Source: Acanthaster planci
Lineage: Eukaryota > Echinodermata > Asteroidea > Valvatida > Acanthasteridae
Length of the DNA: 64,000 bases
Reading direction: 5' to 3'
NCBI RefSeq assembly: GCF_001949145.1
Contig: NW_019091457.1
Coordinates: 1,079,605-1,143,604 of the forward strand
The position numbers and the translations under genes were made by a program. The notes beneath the pieces are model-generated. The model ran no database searches. It worked only from the letters and a program-made list of their open reading frames with translations, and was not told where the DNA came from. The first letter of the stretch is position 1, and every line of letters starts with the position of its first letter. This document shows, in pieces, positions 39,001 through 51,336 of this stretch.

Positions 39001-41482
39001 GATCAGCAGTCCATTAAGGTGAAATTGAACTTGCACTGATATCAAGCCGGCCAAGAATATAAATACAGTCCACTGGTACGTTCTTCTCTTCAACTACTTG
39101 GATAGGCCTTCTCGTCCCTCCCACGCAGCCGTGAAAGTGCCTCCACAGCTAGACGAACACCAAACAGCGTAATGATTAAACGTCTGAAATTGTCGTCCGT
39201 AGGAATCGCTCTTGTTTCAGTGAGTTTAGCATTCATTTGTCAAAATCCTTGACCGGCCGATTCAAGACAACGCTTCGATGCTCCGACCTTGGATTCTTAT
39301 GAGGGTCAACTTTGAAGGGAGCGTAAAACGAGGTTACGGCCTCGATTTGGGTCATTCTGTTCCTTATATCTTACCCGGATGGCAGGCGTGTTGCACAGGG
39401 CGGGTCGGTTATAATGTGTGCGAGCGGGTCACGTCTGTACACCACCCCCCTTGTTTTTGTTTTGCAAACAGACCGCGCTTTAATTTCAAGTTGTTCTCCT
39501 CTAGATGTCTCGAGGCAGGTCCAGGGACAGAGGAATGCCCCTGTTTGTCCTCTAAAATCAACCTATGCTGAAACTGGCACGCCTTTTGTGGCACACTGTA
39601 CATTTGGACAAGTTGACAACGTCGATTTAGTGGCGTGGGATGCATGGAGCGAAACACAGCCTGTGTGTCCCTTCAACTTAACGCTGAAATACTGAAGAAC
39701 TGATCAGCCCACACTTTGTTGCTTTATACAGTTCTGATCCACTGTCGTGTTTAATGGAACACCAAAATCCCTTTGGACTTTTTTGAACCACGAGGAAATG
39801 AGGAGTTCGTTTCTCCAGACACTTGCGAAAGATGCATTAGTCACTTCATTGAGTAGTAATCCGAAGTAATTTCCCGCACTTGGGCAAGTTATGAGTTATT
39901 TCGGGGGAAAGGGTTTTAGTCTGCTGAATGGGAAGGAGCTAAGAAAAAGATTCCTTTGGATAATGGATGTGCCCCAGGCCCCACCAGCCCTCGGGAAAGA
40001 CAGAAGTGTTCGGTCATTTCACTGCCATCCTTTGTTCTCGATTAGAACCAGTCCCTTGTGGCAGCCATTAACACTCAAACTGATGAGCTTGCAGATCAAT
40101 TGCCACCGGGAATGTTGGTTGAAATGATCAAAAACAATGTGGTAGTACACGTTTTATGAACTACATAAAAGTGTTGTGGGGGGTGCCGTAGTGGGGCTTC
40201 ATGTCGTTACCTACAACATGATTTTAAGCACCTCAACAATCTCAGGATGTTGAGGATTCAAATTGCAAATGTGCTACAAGAAATTACTTGGAAGGTCATC
40301 ACTGCCACTTCTCTCGAGCAACGTACGAGGTTGCAGCAGTAGTACCCATACCCCGGACCTACATGTGTACATGTACATGTAGTTTGTATGCATGATGTAA
40401 CCCGTGGACTTCAGTCCTTCGGTAGACGGGAAGACGCATTATACCTCTAGCCAATGGGTTGATTTTGTAAAACGATATGGCACTGACGCAGTGCACATCG
40501 GACAGAATTTAATACTGGGCAAAATGTAAGCCCCATAATGTGACAAGTCGGAGACAAACGACGCGGTGTCTGTGCTGATGTTTCCGCGCGTACTCGGCGG
40601 CTGCCAAGAGGACGAGGTCATGTGACGAAGAGCCAACGGCCTGTAGCGATCGCCCATGGGCCTGGGCCGCTCTCGCCACGTGTCTCAATGACATTAGGAA
40701 GACCTGCTCCGGGAACAGGAGATGGGGTCGCTCGAACCCCCCCCCCCTCCCCAGACTGCTATGCACGCCTAGCCGGCAGCAACGTGCTCCAGAGGAACCA
40801 CGAACACACCATCGCCAGCCATTCCACCATGGGTATAGACCCTGCCGCGAGGATCTCAGATGTTTAAGTCGGATAACAAGCAGTACCCAGTTACGCCACA
40901 GCTGCAACTGCCAGGGGCATATCAGACGTTTGGAGCCGGGAAAAATGTTGCACCAGAGCTGCCATATAAACGCACTTTTTAAGACAAATAAAACGCGCGC
41001 CAAATAACCAAAGGTAAAACTTACTAGCTTCAAGTGCAGCTGCGTCGTTTCTGAGCTGGCCTCCGATCATTGATTGACTGAGACTCATGTTCAGAACAGC
41101 TCGTTTTGTTCATGCAGTTTTCTTCAGCGATTCCCGTCTGAGAAAATTGGATAAGATTGTCGCGGGCTAGGCCATCCCCTTTACAGTCTGGGTACATCGC
41201 ATTATCACTAACTCGGGGCTCCGTCATCTTGACTTTGGAGTCCACATACGCGATAAAGTGTGTCAAAGTCAAATGTTTAGAGGACTAACCGCCGCGGCTC
41301 AAACAACCGAGAAACCCGTATATATCTGCCGGTGTGTGCCTTTAAATTTATTGAACCAAGTCTTTGATTGATGTCGTTTTGCCCGTGCTTGCTGGAAGCA
41401 ACCGTGAGAGTCGGCTCCATCCAGAAAAGCAGCCAGTAGATACAAATACCCAACGCTCTTAACAAAATGAGGCTTTTACAGA

Positions 41483-41566
41483 GAAATGACCCTGTTCGGA
41501 AAGGAGCCGAAGTATATAACGATATTACCTGATCATGAAGGCGCTGACGTGAGCTTTTGTCCTTAA
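41483..41566 (-). repeat. Two-copy dispersed repeat, copy 2
   Basis: Inverted relative to the copy at 35973-36058, with similar length and about 80-85% identity by eye. The similarity fades sharply at both ends, so this may be a solo fragment of a larger element. Confidence 0.7.
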
Positions 41567-43393
41567 GGCAGAAAAACATAAAAACCTTGTCAAAATCTTT
41601 CATTAGGAAAGAACTTGAGAAAAAATGCCTCTGAGATTAATGTGTGGTGGTCCAATTCAGGCCAATTCTTGTTGGTATCCTCTGTACGCAATCTGCTGAT
41701 TTCTCATCAGCCAAGTTCGTCCACGCAATTAGCCGCCAAACTCACGTGGGCGGCAACTTTATAGCCCATCAACTCAAAAAGCCGAGTGCCTGCTGGGAAA
41801 AAACGGGCAATCATTAAGTGCAGACACCCTTGAAATTAATACGAAAAGCACGTTTGTTCTGATGAAAGGGAACCACGGCGATTGTTAAGGCGGAGAGCGC
41901 TGATTTTTAACAATTGTGCCGCGGGCCTGTTCTGCTCGATTGCATCTCACTGGGAAAAAACAAGAGAGAACATGTGGTGTTTGCATTTATAAAGAGGCAG
42001 AAGCACAGACCGTGTTTAGAATAACAGGTGCATTTTGTCCACATCTATTGAACTGGAATATCATTTCAATAGAGGGAAAGATAGATCTTACGTTATTTGT
42101 AATAGGAACGTCTCTCCGGCATAATAGAGATGTACGAGAGCCAAGGTTATACCGCAGGTTTGAGGAAGGAAATCAGCTATTGCGTTAGCGCCTTGGGCTC
42201 CCGTCTCAATTTGACCGGAATGCGGCGATGGATTCTTTCCATGAAATAGACACCAAATGACTTGAATCTCACAACCGTCAGCTGTGTCAATGCGTGCATG
42301 AGCGCGTAGAAATTGGGAAAAAAATGATCATTCCATATTAGCTTTAAGTGGGCATTGCCTTTACGCACGTTGGAGGAACGTTAGTTTAAAATGGCTCATG
42401 GTTATAAGGGTACACGTGCAGACAACAAGGAGAATGAGTGTATCCCTTTGCCAGTTGATGATTCGTGTGGGACAAAATGGGTCTATTGGTTTCTCGTTCG
42501 GCTCGTTGCTTCGTATCATGCACGACTCGTAATAAACTGATGTTGAAGTCAAAGTACATCATTGATATGCGATATTGAGATAAGAGGAGATTCCATGGGA
42601 TCTATTTCCCACGACAGAAAAAAGTACTGAAAACAAAATAAGACATTCAATTTAAGATCAGATTAAAAAAATTGTCCAAATGGTTGATTTTTTTCTCAAC
42701 CTTACAACTCATTGTTAATTAGATGGCGTTATATAAATAACGTAAAGAGATATATATTAAATAAGAGTAGGCTTACGCTGTACCAGCAACTAATAAACAT
42801 AACTATCGCGAGCGTGCTTAAGAGAAAATGGAAGGGAAGTATTGTCCTGTTAAAAGAACTTTATGAACCCTGGTTCTTGATTTCAAGGCTGCATTCCCCC
42901 AATAAAACAGTTTAATGCAACGCCCGTCATAGCTTTGATGCTCATTTTTGTAATCGAAGTCCGAAACTGAACATTGTCCGTTAGTTTGTAACGCAAGTTG
43001 AAAGTGTACAGGATTGAGACTCGCCATATGAAAATGGAGCGTTGACACACCACTGAGGGATTAACAATGAAGGCATCTTCGCCGCGAAAGCATCACATGT
43101 TATTCATGTGATGCAGTGAAGACCAAGGTTACATGGCTAGGGTCTGTAGAGTGTGGGCACTTGGGCGGCATTTATAAATTTTTAATCCAGCAAAACGGTG
43201 GTCGAACTCAGAGGAGGTGAATTTCTGAAAAAAAAATAGGGGCATGTGCGACCTTCGGTTCGCCGTTTGAATACTTGGGCTCCCTCGAGCCCAGGCGCTC
43301 GAATGTGGAATCTGGCTAGCATCGGTCGTTCCAATCGGTCACCTGTATACACCAAAGCCGACACAAGCACCCGATCCGACCCCACACCGCTTG

Positions 43394-43582
43394 TTATAAG
43401 CGAGGCCTGTGCAGGAAAATGGCCATGCTCTAACGGTGATTATAATATATTATCGTATGATGCAATGCAGTATGCAAACTCATAAATGAGGCTTGTTGGA
43501 GCCTAATAATATATATAGCATATATAATATATTAGCATCACAGTTATTGCAGGCTATTTTGCTGCACAGGCCTCACTTATAA
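43394..43582. repeat. Imperfect foldback / MITE-like element in the intron
   Basis: The left arm (TTATAAG then GAGGCCTGTGCAG, from 43394) pairs with the right arm ending at 43582. Complementarity resumes around an AT-rich core (43436-43453 against about 43518-43537). It is about 189 bp, noncoding and imperfect, which suggests an old copy of a nonautonomous inverted-repeat element. Confidence 0.65.
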
Positions 43583-43910
43583 GTACCGGTGGGTAGTCGA
43601 ATCGGGTGACACAAGAGTCGTGCAAACAGTGTTATCATCACCAAATTGTTTCGCTCTTGTTCGTACCAGTTCCAGCTGCTGAACAAGAACAGGTTCGAGG
43701 CCGTAATGAGCTTGAACAACCGAGCGTGTTTGATAGATTGAGGCGGCAGCCATGACTGGGCGCGATGACGTACTTCACGAGGTGTTCCTCCCCATTGGGG
43801 CTTGGTCGGAGGCGAGTTAATCTTACAGAATAACGACCAAAATGCTGTGGCAAATAACGCGCTTGTATAAACTCGGCAGATTCGAGGGAGAGTTATGTTA
43901 TCTTTTGTTT

Positions 43911-43972
43911 GTTGTTGTTTTTGTTTGTTTTTATGAACTGTGTTGTTGTTTTTGTTTGTTTTTATGAACTGT
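43911..43972 (+). repeat. Tandem duplication, 31-bp unit x2
   Basis: Two identical 31-bp units, T/G-rich and ending in TTTTTATGAACTGT. Perfect identity implies a recent event. It is 330 bp from the foldback at 43394-43582. Confidence 0.9.
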
Positions 43973-44477
43973 GTCAGCTATATATTTCAGACGGAGGGCA
44001 GCCTGCTGACCTCTACCAAACTTGCACAAAATTTCCGCGATGTTTCGTAAAATGTTTCTAATATTAACTACAAATCAAGGCACCTCTCGCTTGAAAAGAC
44101 ATTACCCAGCAGATTGTAATCCAGCCTTAGTATTTTTCTCCGTTTTGGCATCGTGGTCCTGAAGGAACAGCCAGCGCAGGGACCGAGGAGCCTTAAATAT
44201 AGCTACATAATGCATGTCATGGAAAAGTACATGAGCAGTAGTTCAAGGATATAGGCCTACAGTTTAATGTGCGGTGCTTGAAGTATATTCAAGGCATACC
44301 AGCAACAAAATCAAGTAGTAACCACCGGAAAGGGTTGACTTCATGAAAAGTGGTAATGCATGCATGACAACAGTCGAGTAATCGTCGTGAAACATCGTCA
44401 CAGAAAACGTCTAACTGCAGTGGCCGAATTGCCAACTTCAAGCGCAAACACCTGCTCAAACTTGTCAGTGCATGTAC

Positions 44478-44785
44478 CCTTACAAGGTTATACTTGTGGG
44501 GTATTTCGTTTGTTCTCGTGTACAAAACTCCCACACAACACACACAAAAATTTAAATCAGTCCAATTTATACCAAATTCACTTCCCTGGGTTGAAATTTC
44601 GACCGTATGTCCCTTATATAAAAGACTTCAATTTGCGACAGATTTTTACCCATCAAAAATTTCCCCTTTTTGAGTTATTTCCAAATATCAGTTTCGTGAA
44701 ATTCTTGTGGGGTACCAATTTCGCAAGGTAAAAACTGACCTTGAGGGGTACTTCCCATTGTTCCGGTACCCCACAAGGCCCCATG
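44478..44785 (+). repeat. Dispersed repeat family, copy A
   Basis: About 300 bp. It is the reverse complement of much of 50985-51312, sharing the blocks GTTCTCGTGTACAAAACTCC, GTTGAAATTTCGACCGTATG, TCCCTTATATAAAA, CTTCAATTTGCGAC, TTTCGTGAAATTCTTGTG and CATTGTTCCGGTACCCCACA. It has no intact coding frame. It lies within the receptor intron. Confidence 0.8.
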
Positions 44786-46921
44786 TATAAGCGCATTACA
44801 CTTGGTGAAAACGATGTGACATTATATTACATAAAAGTGTGCGGAAGATTTCTTTGGCGCAGAATCGCCAATATGAATTTAAGTACAGGAGTTACGTTAT
44901 GTAATTCTTTTAATGTAGGAGACAGACTGTAATTTGCAGCATATGCTGAAAATGCAGTCTGGACTTTCCTTGTAACGGATTACGTTTATGAAGGGACGCC
45001 AAACGACCAGAATACTTTTTCCGCTTAAAATCTTGTGTATCACATTGCCTCCACGACCAGTGTGCACTTATTCTGAAAGTTAAAACCCCAATATCCACAC
45101 CAACATTTCAGTAGTAGGACCATTAGTTTTCAAAGATCTAATGAAGTCATGACCATTTCATGTCCTTGTGTTATACCAAACGTAATTTACTGATGAATGG
45201 ACCTATACTTTCTAGCCGTGCGCTGGTAAATAAATCCACTAACTCGTTCTAGGTCAAAACAAATATGACGTGCGGTGGTAGATAATTGGCTTTAGTCCGG
45301 GAGAAGAAAATAAACAGCATACGGGTTGAAAGGTAACATTGAAAGGTAATGGTACTTTGAGATCCAGGAGATTTCCTTCCGCTAAAGTTTCGAGGAAAAA
45401 ATATCCCCCGCCAACCGCATGGTACACCTGTTACGTGGAAACTGTAAGTAAATTATAATAACCGGTGTGTTCCCGGCATGCGTTTCACACATACAAAACA
45501 TCTCTCCCAAAACGCGCTGCATGTTCTGAAATATTCAAGTCAACAACCGACCCACGTCAGGTTTCGTAATGAATCCGTTTTTTATTTTTTATTTTTTGAA
45601 TAATTACGCAATTAATGTTTTCCAAACTCAATTACAGTGCTACGCTCCTGTCTCCGCAGTTGAGTCTCAGGGTATAAGATGTAGCAATGGTTACATAATG
45701 ATAAATTAAATTTATATGTATTGTGGTTTTATACTGATGTGTAATTGGTTTTCGTTCGACAGGCTAAGACACACCTAACTGCTTAGCACCTTGTCTCGTT
45801 ACGCAATAGTGTTATTATGAGGGCTGTAGAATATCATTATTTATCCGTAGTTCGTTTGTAATAGTTTGGGTAGAACGCGGATACGGAATGTGCTCAAGAG
45901 TTTTGCAGTCAGAGTAAAAAAGAGCCAACACCAAAATTCCTTTTTTAAACAATCGTGCTGATGAGCCACTATTCTCTGTTGTTTACCCGGTGTTCATGAA
46001 CAGATGGAAAGATAAGAAGGAGAGAAATCTCGACAGTTCCTCATGAACTCAGCTCGCTGCACGTTTGCATGTAATGTGCCAGCGCTTTGTGAAAAGCACG
46101 TTCGTATTACACGGCATTCTCAGTTCAAGCGCGAGAGCCTGCGCTCACTTGGGGATGTCCATTTCAAGTATCGTGGTGATGCAAGGGGATTTCCCCGCCC
46201 CCTAACCAGGGTTTGAACTTCCCCCGGTCCAGGCCGATTCGTGGGTGACATTTCCAAACCTTGCCCGATTCCACTGGTTTTTTATTTGGAATACCAATGT
46301 CAATTTGTCACCAACAGTTTGTTAAAGCTAGCTGCGCTTCGAACGCCGTGGAGAACAATTACTTTTACCTTTTTTTTGAGTGCAGTCAAGTAAATTACTA
46401 ATTATCACAGTCACCTACTTGAAATCGACCTGTACATCCGAAAACGCCTACTTCTCCTGAAATAAGGCACGTGCACTTTCAATGTATCGTTTAGTTATTA
46501 TAAACCTTCGTTTCTGCGTCACAAGTTGTCAGTCGCCAAGTCCCACATTTAAGCGTGGGCCAGGGTCAACCGAGCAAAACTTGACATCACGGAGCTACGA
46601 TTAGATACGCCTGTTTCTATGGTTACAGGATAATGTTCACTTTGACGTCTGCTCGCCGTTGTTGCAGCTAAGTCGGTTAATGTCAAGCCTCGCCTGCGAT
46701 ACCGCGCTGTAGCGAGATGACAAGCCACTTATCAGGGAAGGCGACCATGTTAATAAAGTTGATACGTGTCCAAACCTGCACACGTTTTGTTTATAACTTT
46801 CAATCAATTACTGCAGACTGGTAGCAATGTGGGGATCGTGCCAGCTTGCTTATATCTTGATGTTCCCATCCATGTATTGACTAAACGTTGCAATTTACGT
46901 GCACTATTTTAATCTGGTATC

Positions 46922-46956
46922 TGCCAATATTGTTGTAAGACAGCATAATATTGGCA
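46922..46956. repeat. 10-bp inverted repeat in the intron
   Basis: TGCCAATATT (46922-46931) and AATATTGGCA (46947-46956) are perfect reverse complements with a 15-nt loop. No further structure was seen. Confidence 0.5.
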
Positions 46957-49724
46957 AGGGTCGTCAAGTCAACAAAATTTTCCTGCTGTAGTGTGCAGTT
47001 CGATATAGTGATACATAGAAAACGAAGCTAAAATCAGGCTTCAAGAATGTTATCGGGAATATCTCAACTGCTGTTCAGCGATCAATACGACGATGTGACC
47101 TGACTTGAAATGCCTTTTTGTTGTTTGTGCCGGTGGTTAACTCTGGCTTCATAATGATGTTAATGAAATAACAATAGAATCTAGTGAAAATTAATTTTAT
47201 TCACATGTAGGCCATGTTCCGCGCAATTTTGAATAGATTTTTTAGATGGGTACTGTCAGCTTTCGCTCCCTTTAAATTGGAATCTGTGACTGACAAGGCT
47301 CTACCGAAACTGATGAAATTTATGACACGCATTTCTCCAGGTACGGTGTAGTTGTGGGGGTAATGACGTTCATTGCAAGCTGTTGAAAAATGGGAATACA
47401 CAACCACAAGATAAGAGCACACGAGCGGCGTTGCTTGAAGACGTACATGTACATGCGCTGAAAACAGCTGTACAAAAGGCTGGTGTATATATTCCACGCA
47501 CACTGATCGATACACCCGATGGATTAACTCCAGTTTGATCACACTGCTGGTGTACGATCCAGGTTTGAAAAGTGTGCCTGCGGCAACCCATTACGACCTC
47601 GATACGGTATACTCCAGGCACACCTGCAGAGTTTCGATGTATTTTGCATCTGGTAATTTTTTAGTCATTATCAAGAATTGTACGCTCCTCCGTAAGAAAT
47701 CAATTTAGGTTTTTGTTATTTTGGGGTTTTTTTTATCTGAAGGTTCTTTTATTCACGGAGTAAAGCGTGGGCCTTGTCCCCCGAAATTTTACAGTTAACA
47801 GGTGCAACTGGTCCCACATGAATGCACATCATCATGTCCCTGATACTGTTTGCATGTTGTACCAAAAGTAGAGCGGGCAGACCAGAAATGTGTCTTGAGT
47901 TTTCTGAACAATGCAGTGGGAAAAAAGTGGCCAGATTTATTCTTCAGAAGCAACTGTCAGTGACGTCATCTTGATGTCACAAACTTTTCACAGCTCCCCG
48001 CATATCTGTAAAAGATCGGTGAAAAAGAATTCTGACATGTCGAACATTTGGAAATTTCAGAAAAGAAATTTGATGACAACATCATGCTTCATTTTTCACT
48101 TACTTTACATCTGGGCCTGCATAGTTCTTGAGCCTATCACGCATTCAGTTGGAAAGATTTATAACTTTCTAAAATTTGTCGTCCTATCACGTGTGGATAG
48201 CAGGCTTGTAAGCAAAGTCTAACTGTGGTATTGGTCGTAGAAGTAACCAAAAAGGTATGTAGAAGAAAATGTACAAAATCTACGGGAATAAGTAAAACAA
48301 AGAATAATTTAAGAAAATGCTTTTTAGCACTGTTATCTAACACCCCCCCGAAAAAGGATGCAAATGAACGGCAGCCTTATAGGCTGAGTTCAAAACAGAT
48401 TTACATGACACTGAAAAAGGTCGAATAACTATAACAATTCAATTTCGTACTTGCGATAAAAGGTGGAGTGTTAATTTTGTTGGTATAGCGAAGAGACCAT
48501 AACGCATGCATATCATGTTCGATCGTGAACCAGCAAAGTTCATTTCCGTCCAAAGGACCCTCTGTAGCTAAGATAATTGCGCCCTCTCTTGGTCCAGCTC
48601 GGAGCCCATAATGGACTAAGATGATGAGTTTGAGTTGGAGGATGACTTGAATGCTGCATTTTCGAGCAGGGCTGTGAGCCATGTAAATGTTGTTGTGCGA
48701 CCGTGAACTCGTCACATCGTAGACAGAAATGCAGTATCGATGTTTGACGGTGAGGGCTTTATGTGGAGTAACACTCTGAGCTTTGTTCAAAAGGAATCAG
48801 TGTCGGTGTTGAAAGGTGGTGTTTTGCTCTCTCTCACCTGCAGAAGCCCGTAAAATAATTTTGCAGTCGATATATCGACTATGAGATGAACGCATACCAA
48901 ACAATGGACGCACTTCTTTGACTCGGCTTTGAGAATGGAAAGTGCACTCACCAGGTAGCACGTTTGATGTCGAAACTGATATATTAGAAAAAACAACAGC
49001 GGAACGTGTTACCGCACTGTATAAGATGAAGTGTTCCTCGCTACACGAGAGGGAGGCGTGGTAAGAGCAAAAATCTACCTTCAACCTGTTTGGACTCGAA
49101 TGCCCTTGCATCAGCCCCAGCCTGCCTGTCCATAGGTCAGGATGCAACGGCCGCTTCGCCCTATTTGTAAACACTGCCTCGTGCAAAATTATTCCAATGC
49201 TCAAATTTATTCACTCGGTTTATGTTTTTTAGGAGTTTATCTCAAACGCGTTTCGCTACACGGTGATAGCACAGAATTGATATCACTTCAAAACGATTGA
49301 ATTAAAGATTAGAGTCGTGTTGTTACACTTTTGAATTGATTGTTACTTTTCGATCAGCTTCGATTGTTGTGTCTTCTCCACTAGGCTTTTCATTCTGTTG
49401 TAACGAGTGTTATTGCTTTTACTGATTTCAAGGGAAAGGTTTATAAAACTTCAGTATGTAAATTAAAAATCATTTTAATGTCATCTGCAAGAAAACGTTG
49501 TCTTAATCACAAAAAGGTCTCATTGACTAACAAACAGCGGGTAATAGAAAAGGGTGTTCGACACGAAGCAACAGTAATTTTGCACTTTGTGATTTTTTTT
49601 CTCGTGCTTTAACCTTGAAGACTTATGTTTGTTGAACAAGATTCCAAGTAATATCACCTCCAACAATACAGAAAAGGTCTCGGAAGAATCTGTTATTTGC
49701 GAATTTCAATTAATGACAGATACC

Positions 49725-49800
49725 TCCTGGCGTCGGAGGGAAAACTCGTTTCTAATTACCGCTTTCTGTGCGTGCCAAGAAACCCTGGAGGACGCCAGGA
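49725..49800. repeat. 10-bp inverted repeat in the intron
   Basis: TCCTGGCGTC (49725-49734) and GACGCCAGGA (49791-49800) with partly matching neighbouring bases; 56-nt spacer. It could be the ends of a very small element. Confidence 0.4.
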
Positions 49801-50749
49801 AAAACTAAAAAAGCGGCTAAAGGTGGGACGAGATTGCCAACTGCTGCCTTCTGTCCTACAGCAGTTTAATTAAGCAACACCCGACGGATGTTATCAGGGT
49901 CCGCGCCGTACTACGTAACACCCGAGTGTTGCGTCCGTGGGCATGCATGCCTCTTGTGTCCTTGAGGCTCCCGTGCCACCGGACGGGCCATCCTTTCCCT
50001 GTCGAGTGGATTCCGGGTATGTAGCCCCCAGAGGTGTCAAGCCCGGGACCCCCGAATGAAATGAAAATGAAACATTTATCGATTTGAATTCATTGATCAG
50101 CCCCGCTGGGTTTGCGGCTGGGAAAATATAATAGTAGCGGCAGTGTGAACGATCCTTGGGTCGAACTAGTGGTGGGGAAATGTGGCGTTTCGAATAGGCG
50201 TATTTTCCTTGATGGGTGATCCTTCATTTTCAAAGCGATCCAGGAAAATTGGATTTCTAGTTGTTACACACAATCTGCAGAGTTTCTAACGATCCAGTCT
50301 TGTATTGGTAATTGAAAGCGTCAGTGAGATTATTTTTTACTCAAGAAATTGAGCGGAAGGTACCAACTCTATAGTCCACACGCATCATTAACTGCTGACA
50401 AGTCTTTGCATTTTACACTAAATCCTGTATAGCAGATAAAGCTGATTTAGTGAATGGGATATTTACTATATGTTGGGAATTTAGAAATTATCTATGAACA
50501 CGTATGGGAACTGCACTTTACATTGAATGCACTTGTAAAACCAAAAGTGAATGGGGTTTACATTCCCACCTGGGTTGTTTCTTTCATTTTGGGAATGCGT
50601 CTGGATTTCTCCGCAGCGCCCCTTTACAGCGCATAGTGACGCGCAGCGATTTCGTGCCAGTTGGGATGCTTGGCCCGTTTCTCATCTTTCGATCGCACCA
50701 AGAGGGAGGAATCTACCGGTGGTGAAACATCTATTGTGGATTTGTGAAC

Positions 50750-51312
50750 AAAAGATGTCCACACTATGCAGGAAAGGAACACGTTTTCCCGTTCTCTGAT
50801 AAAGAAGTTTAGAGACATTTTGGAGTAGGGGTAGTCGGTCGTAAAAGGAAGGGGAATAGTCAAGGAAACCTTGTACAAAAAGCCCGCTGAAAATCGTGTT
50901 CCCAGTTCAAGGAAAAGGAGTATTTTCACTGAGTTTTCTTGACTGCAGGAAAAGAAAGGAATGTCCACACTATAAAGTGGGCGTGTGTGGGGGTGCACTT
51001 GTGCATGGTGCCTTGTGGGGTACCGGAACAATGGAAGGTACCCCACAAGGCCAGTTTTGATCCTTGTGGGGTACCAAACACAAGAATTTCACGAAATAAA
51101 TGTTTCAAATTTACTCAAAAAGGGGGGAATTTTCAAGTTTGCGACGGATGCACCCGTCGCAAATTGAAGTGTTTTATATAAGGGACATACGGTCGAAATT
51201 TCAACCTAGGAAACTGAATTTGGTTGAAATGACAGTGATTTGAAATTTTTTCCGGGTTGTGTGGGAGTTTTGTACACGAGAACAAAGGAAATACCCCATA
51301 CACAAGTATACA
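50750..51312 (-). repeat. Dispersed repeat family, copy B (longest copy)
   Basis: About 560 bp. Its 50985-51312 part matches copy A (44478-44785) in the opposite orientation; its 50796-50950 part matches copy D (4590-4745) in direct orientation. It contains two GTCCACACTAT words (near 50758 and 50963) and several GGTACCCCACAAGG-type words in both orientations. It is noncoding and ends next to a (GT)n run at 51321. Confidence 0.75.
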
Positions 51313-51320
51313 TATGAAAG

Positions 51321-51336
51321 GGTGTGTGTGTGTGTT
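51321..51336 (+). repeat. (GT)n microsatellite
   Basis: About seven GT dinucleotides immediately beside the outer end of dispersed repeat copy B. Confidence 0.85.

Larger units (their letters stand above)
18202..43393. other. Intron interior (acceptor-proximal 25 kb); nothing coding recognised
   Basis: Noncoding by inspection. G/C runs at 21707-21716, 28141-28151 and 40737-40747; a T/G-rich tract; the two-copy repeat; several TAGGCCTA and TACATGTA palindromes. Open frames reach 195 codons (35425-36012) but lack family similarity, and that one ends inside a dispersed repeat. Confidence 0.55.

Noticed and set aside
40509-41033. 174-codon minus-strand open frame in the intron
   Set aside because: Trp/Arg/Leu-rich with no domain, and it crosses a run of 11 C; compositional.
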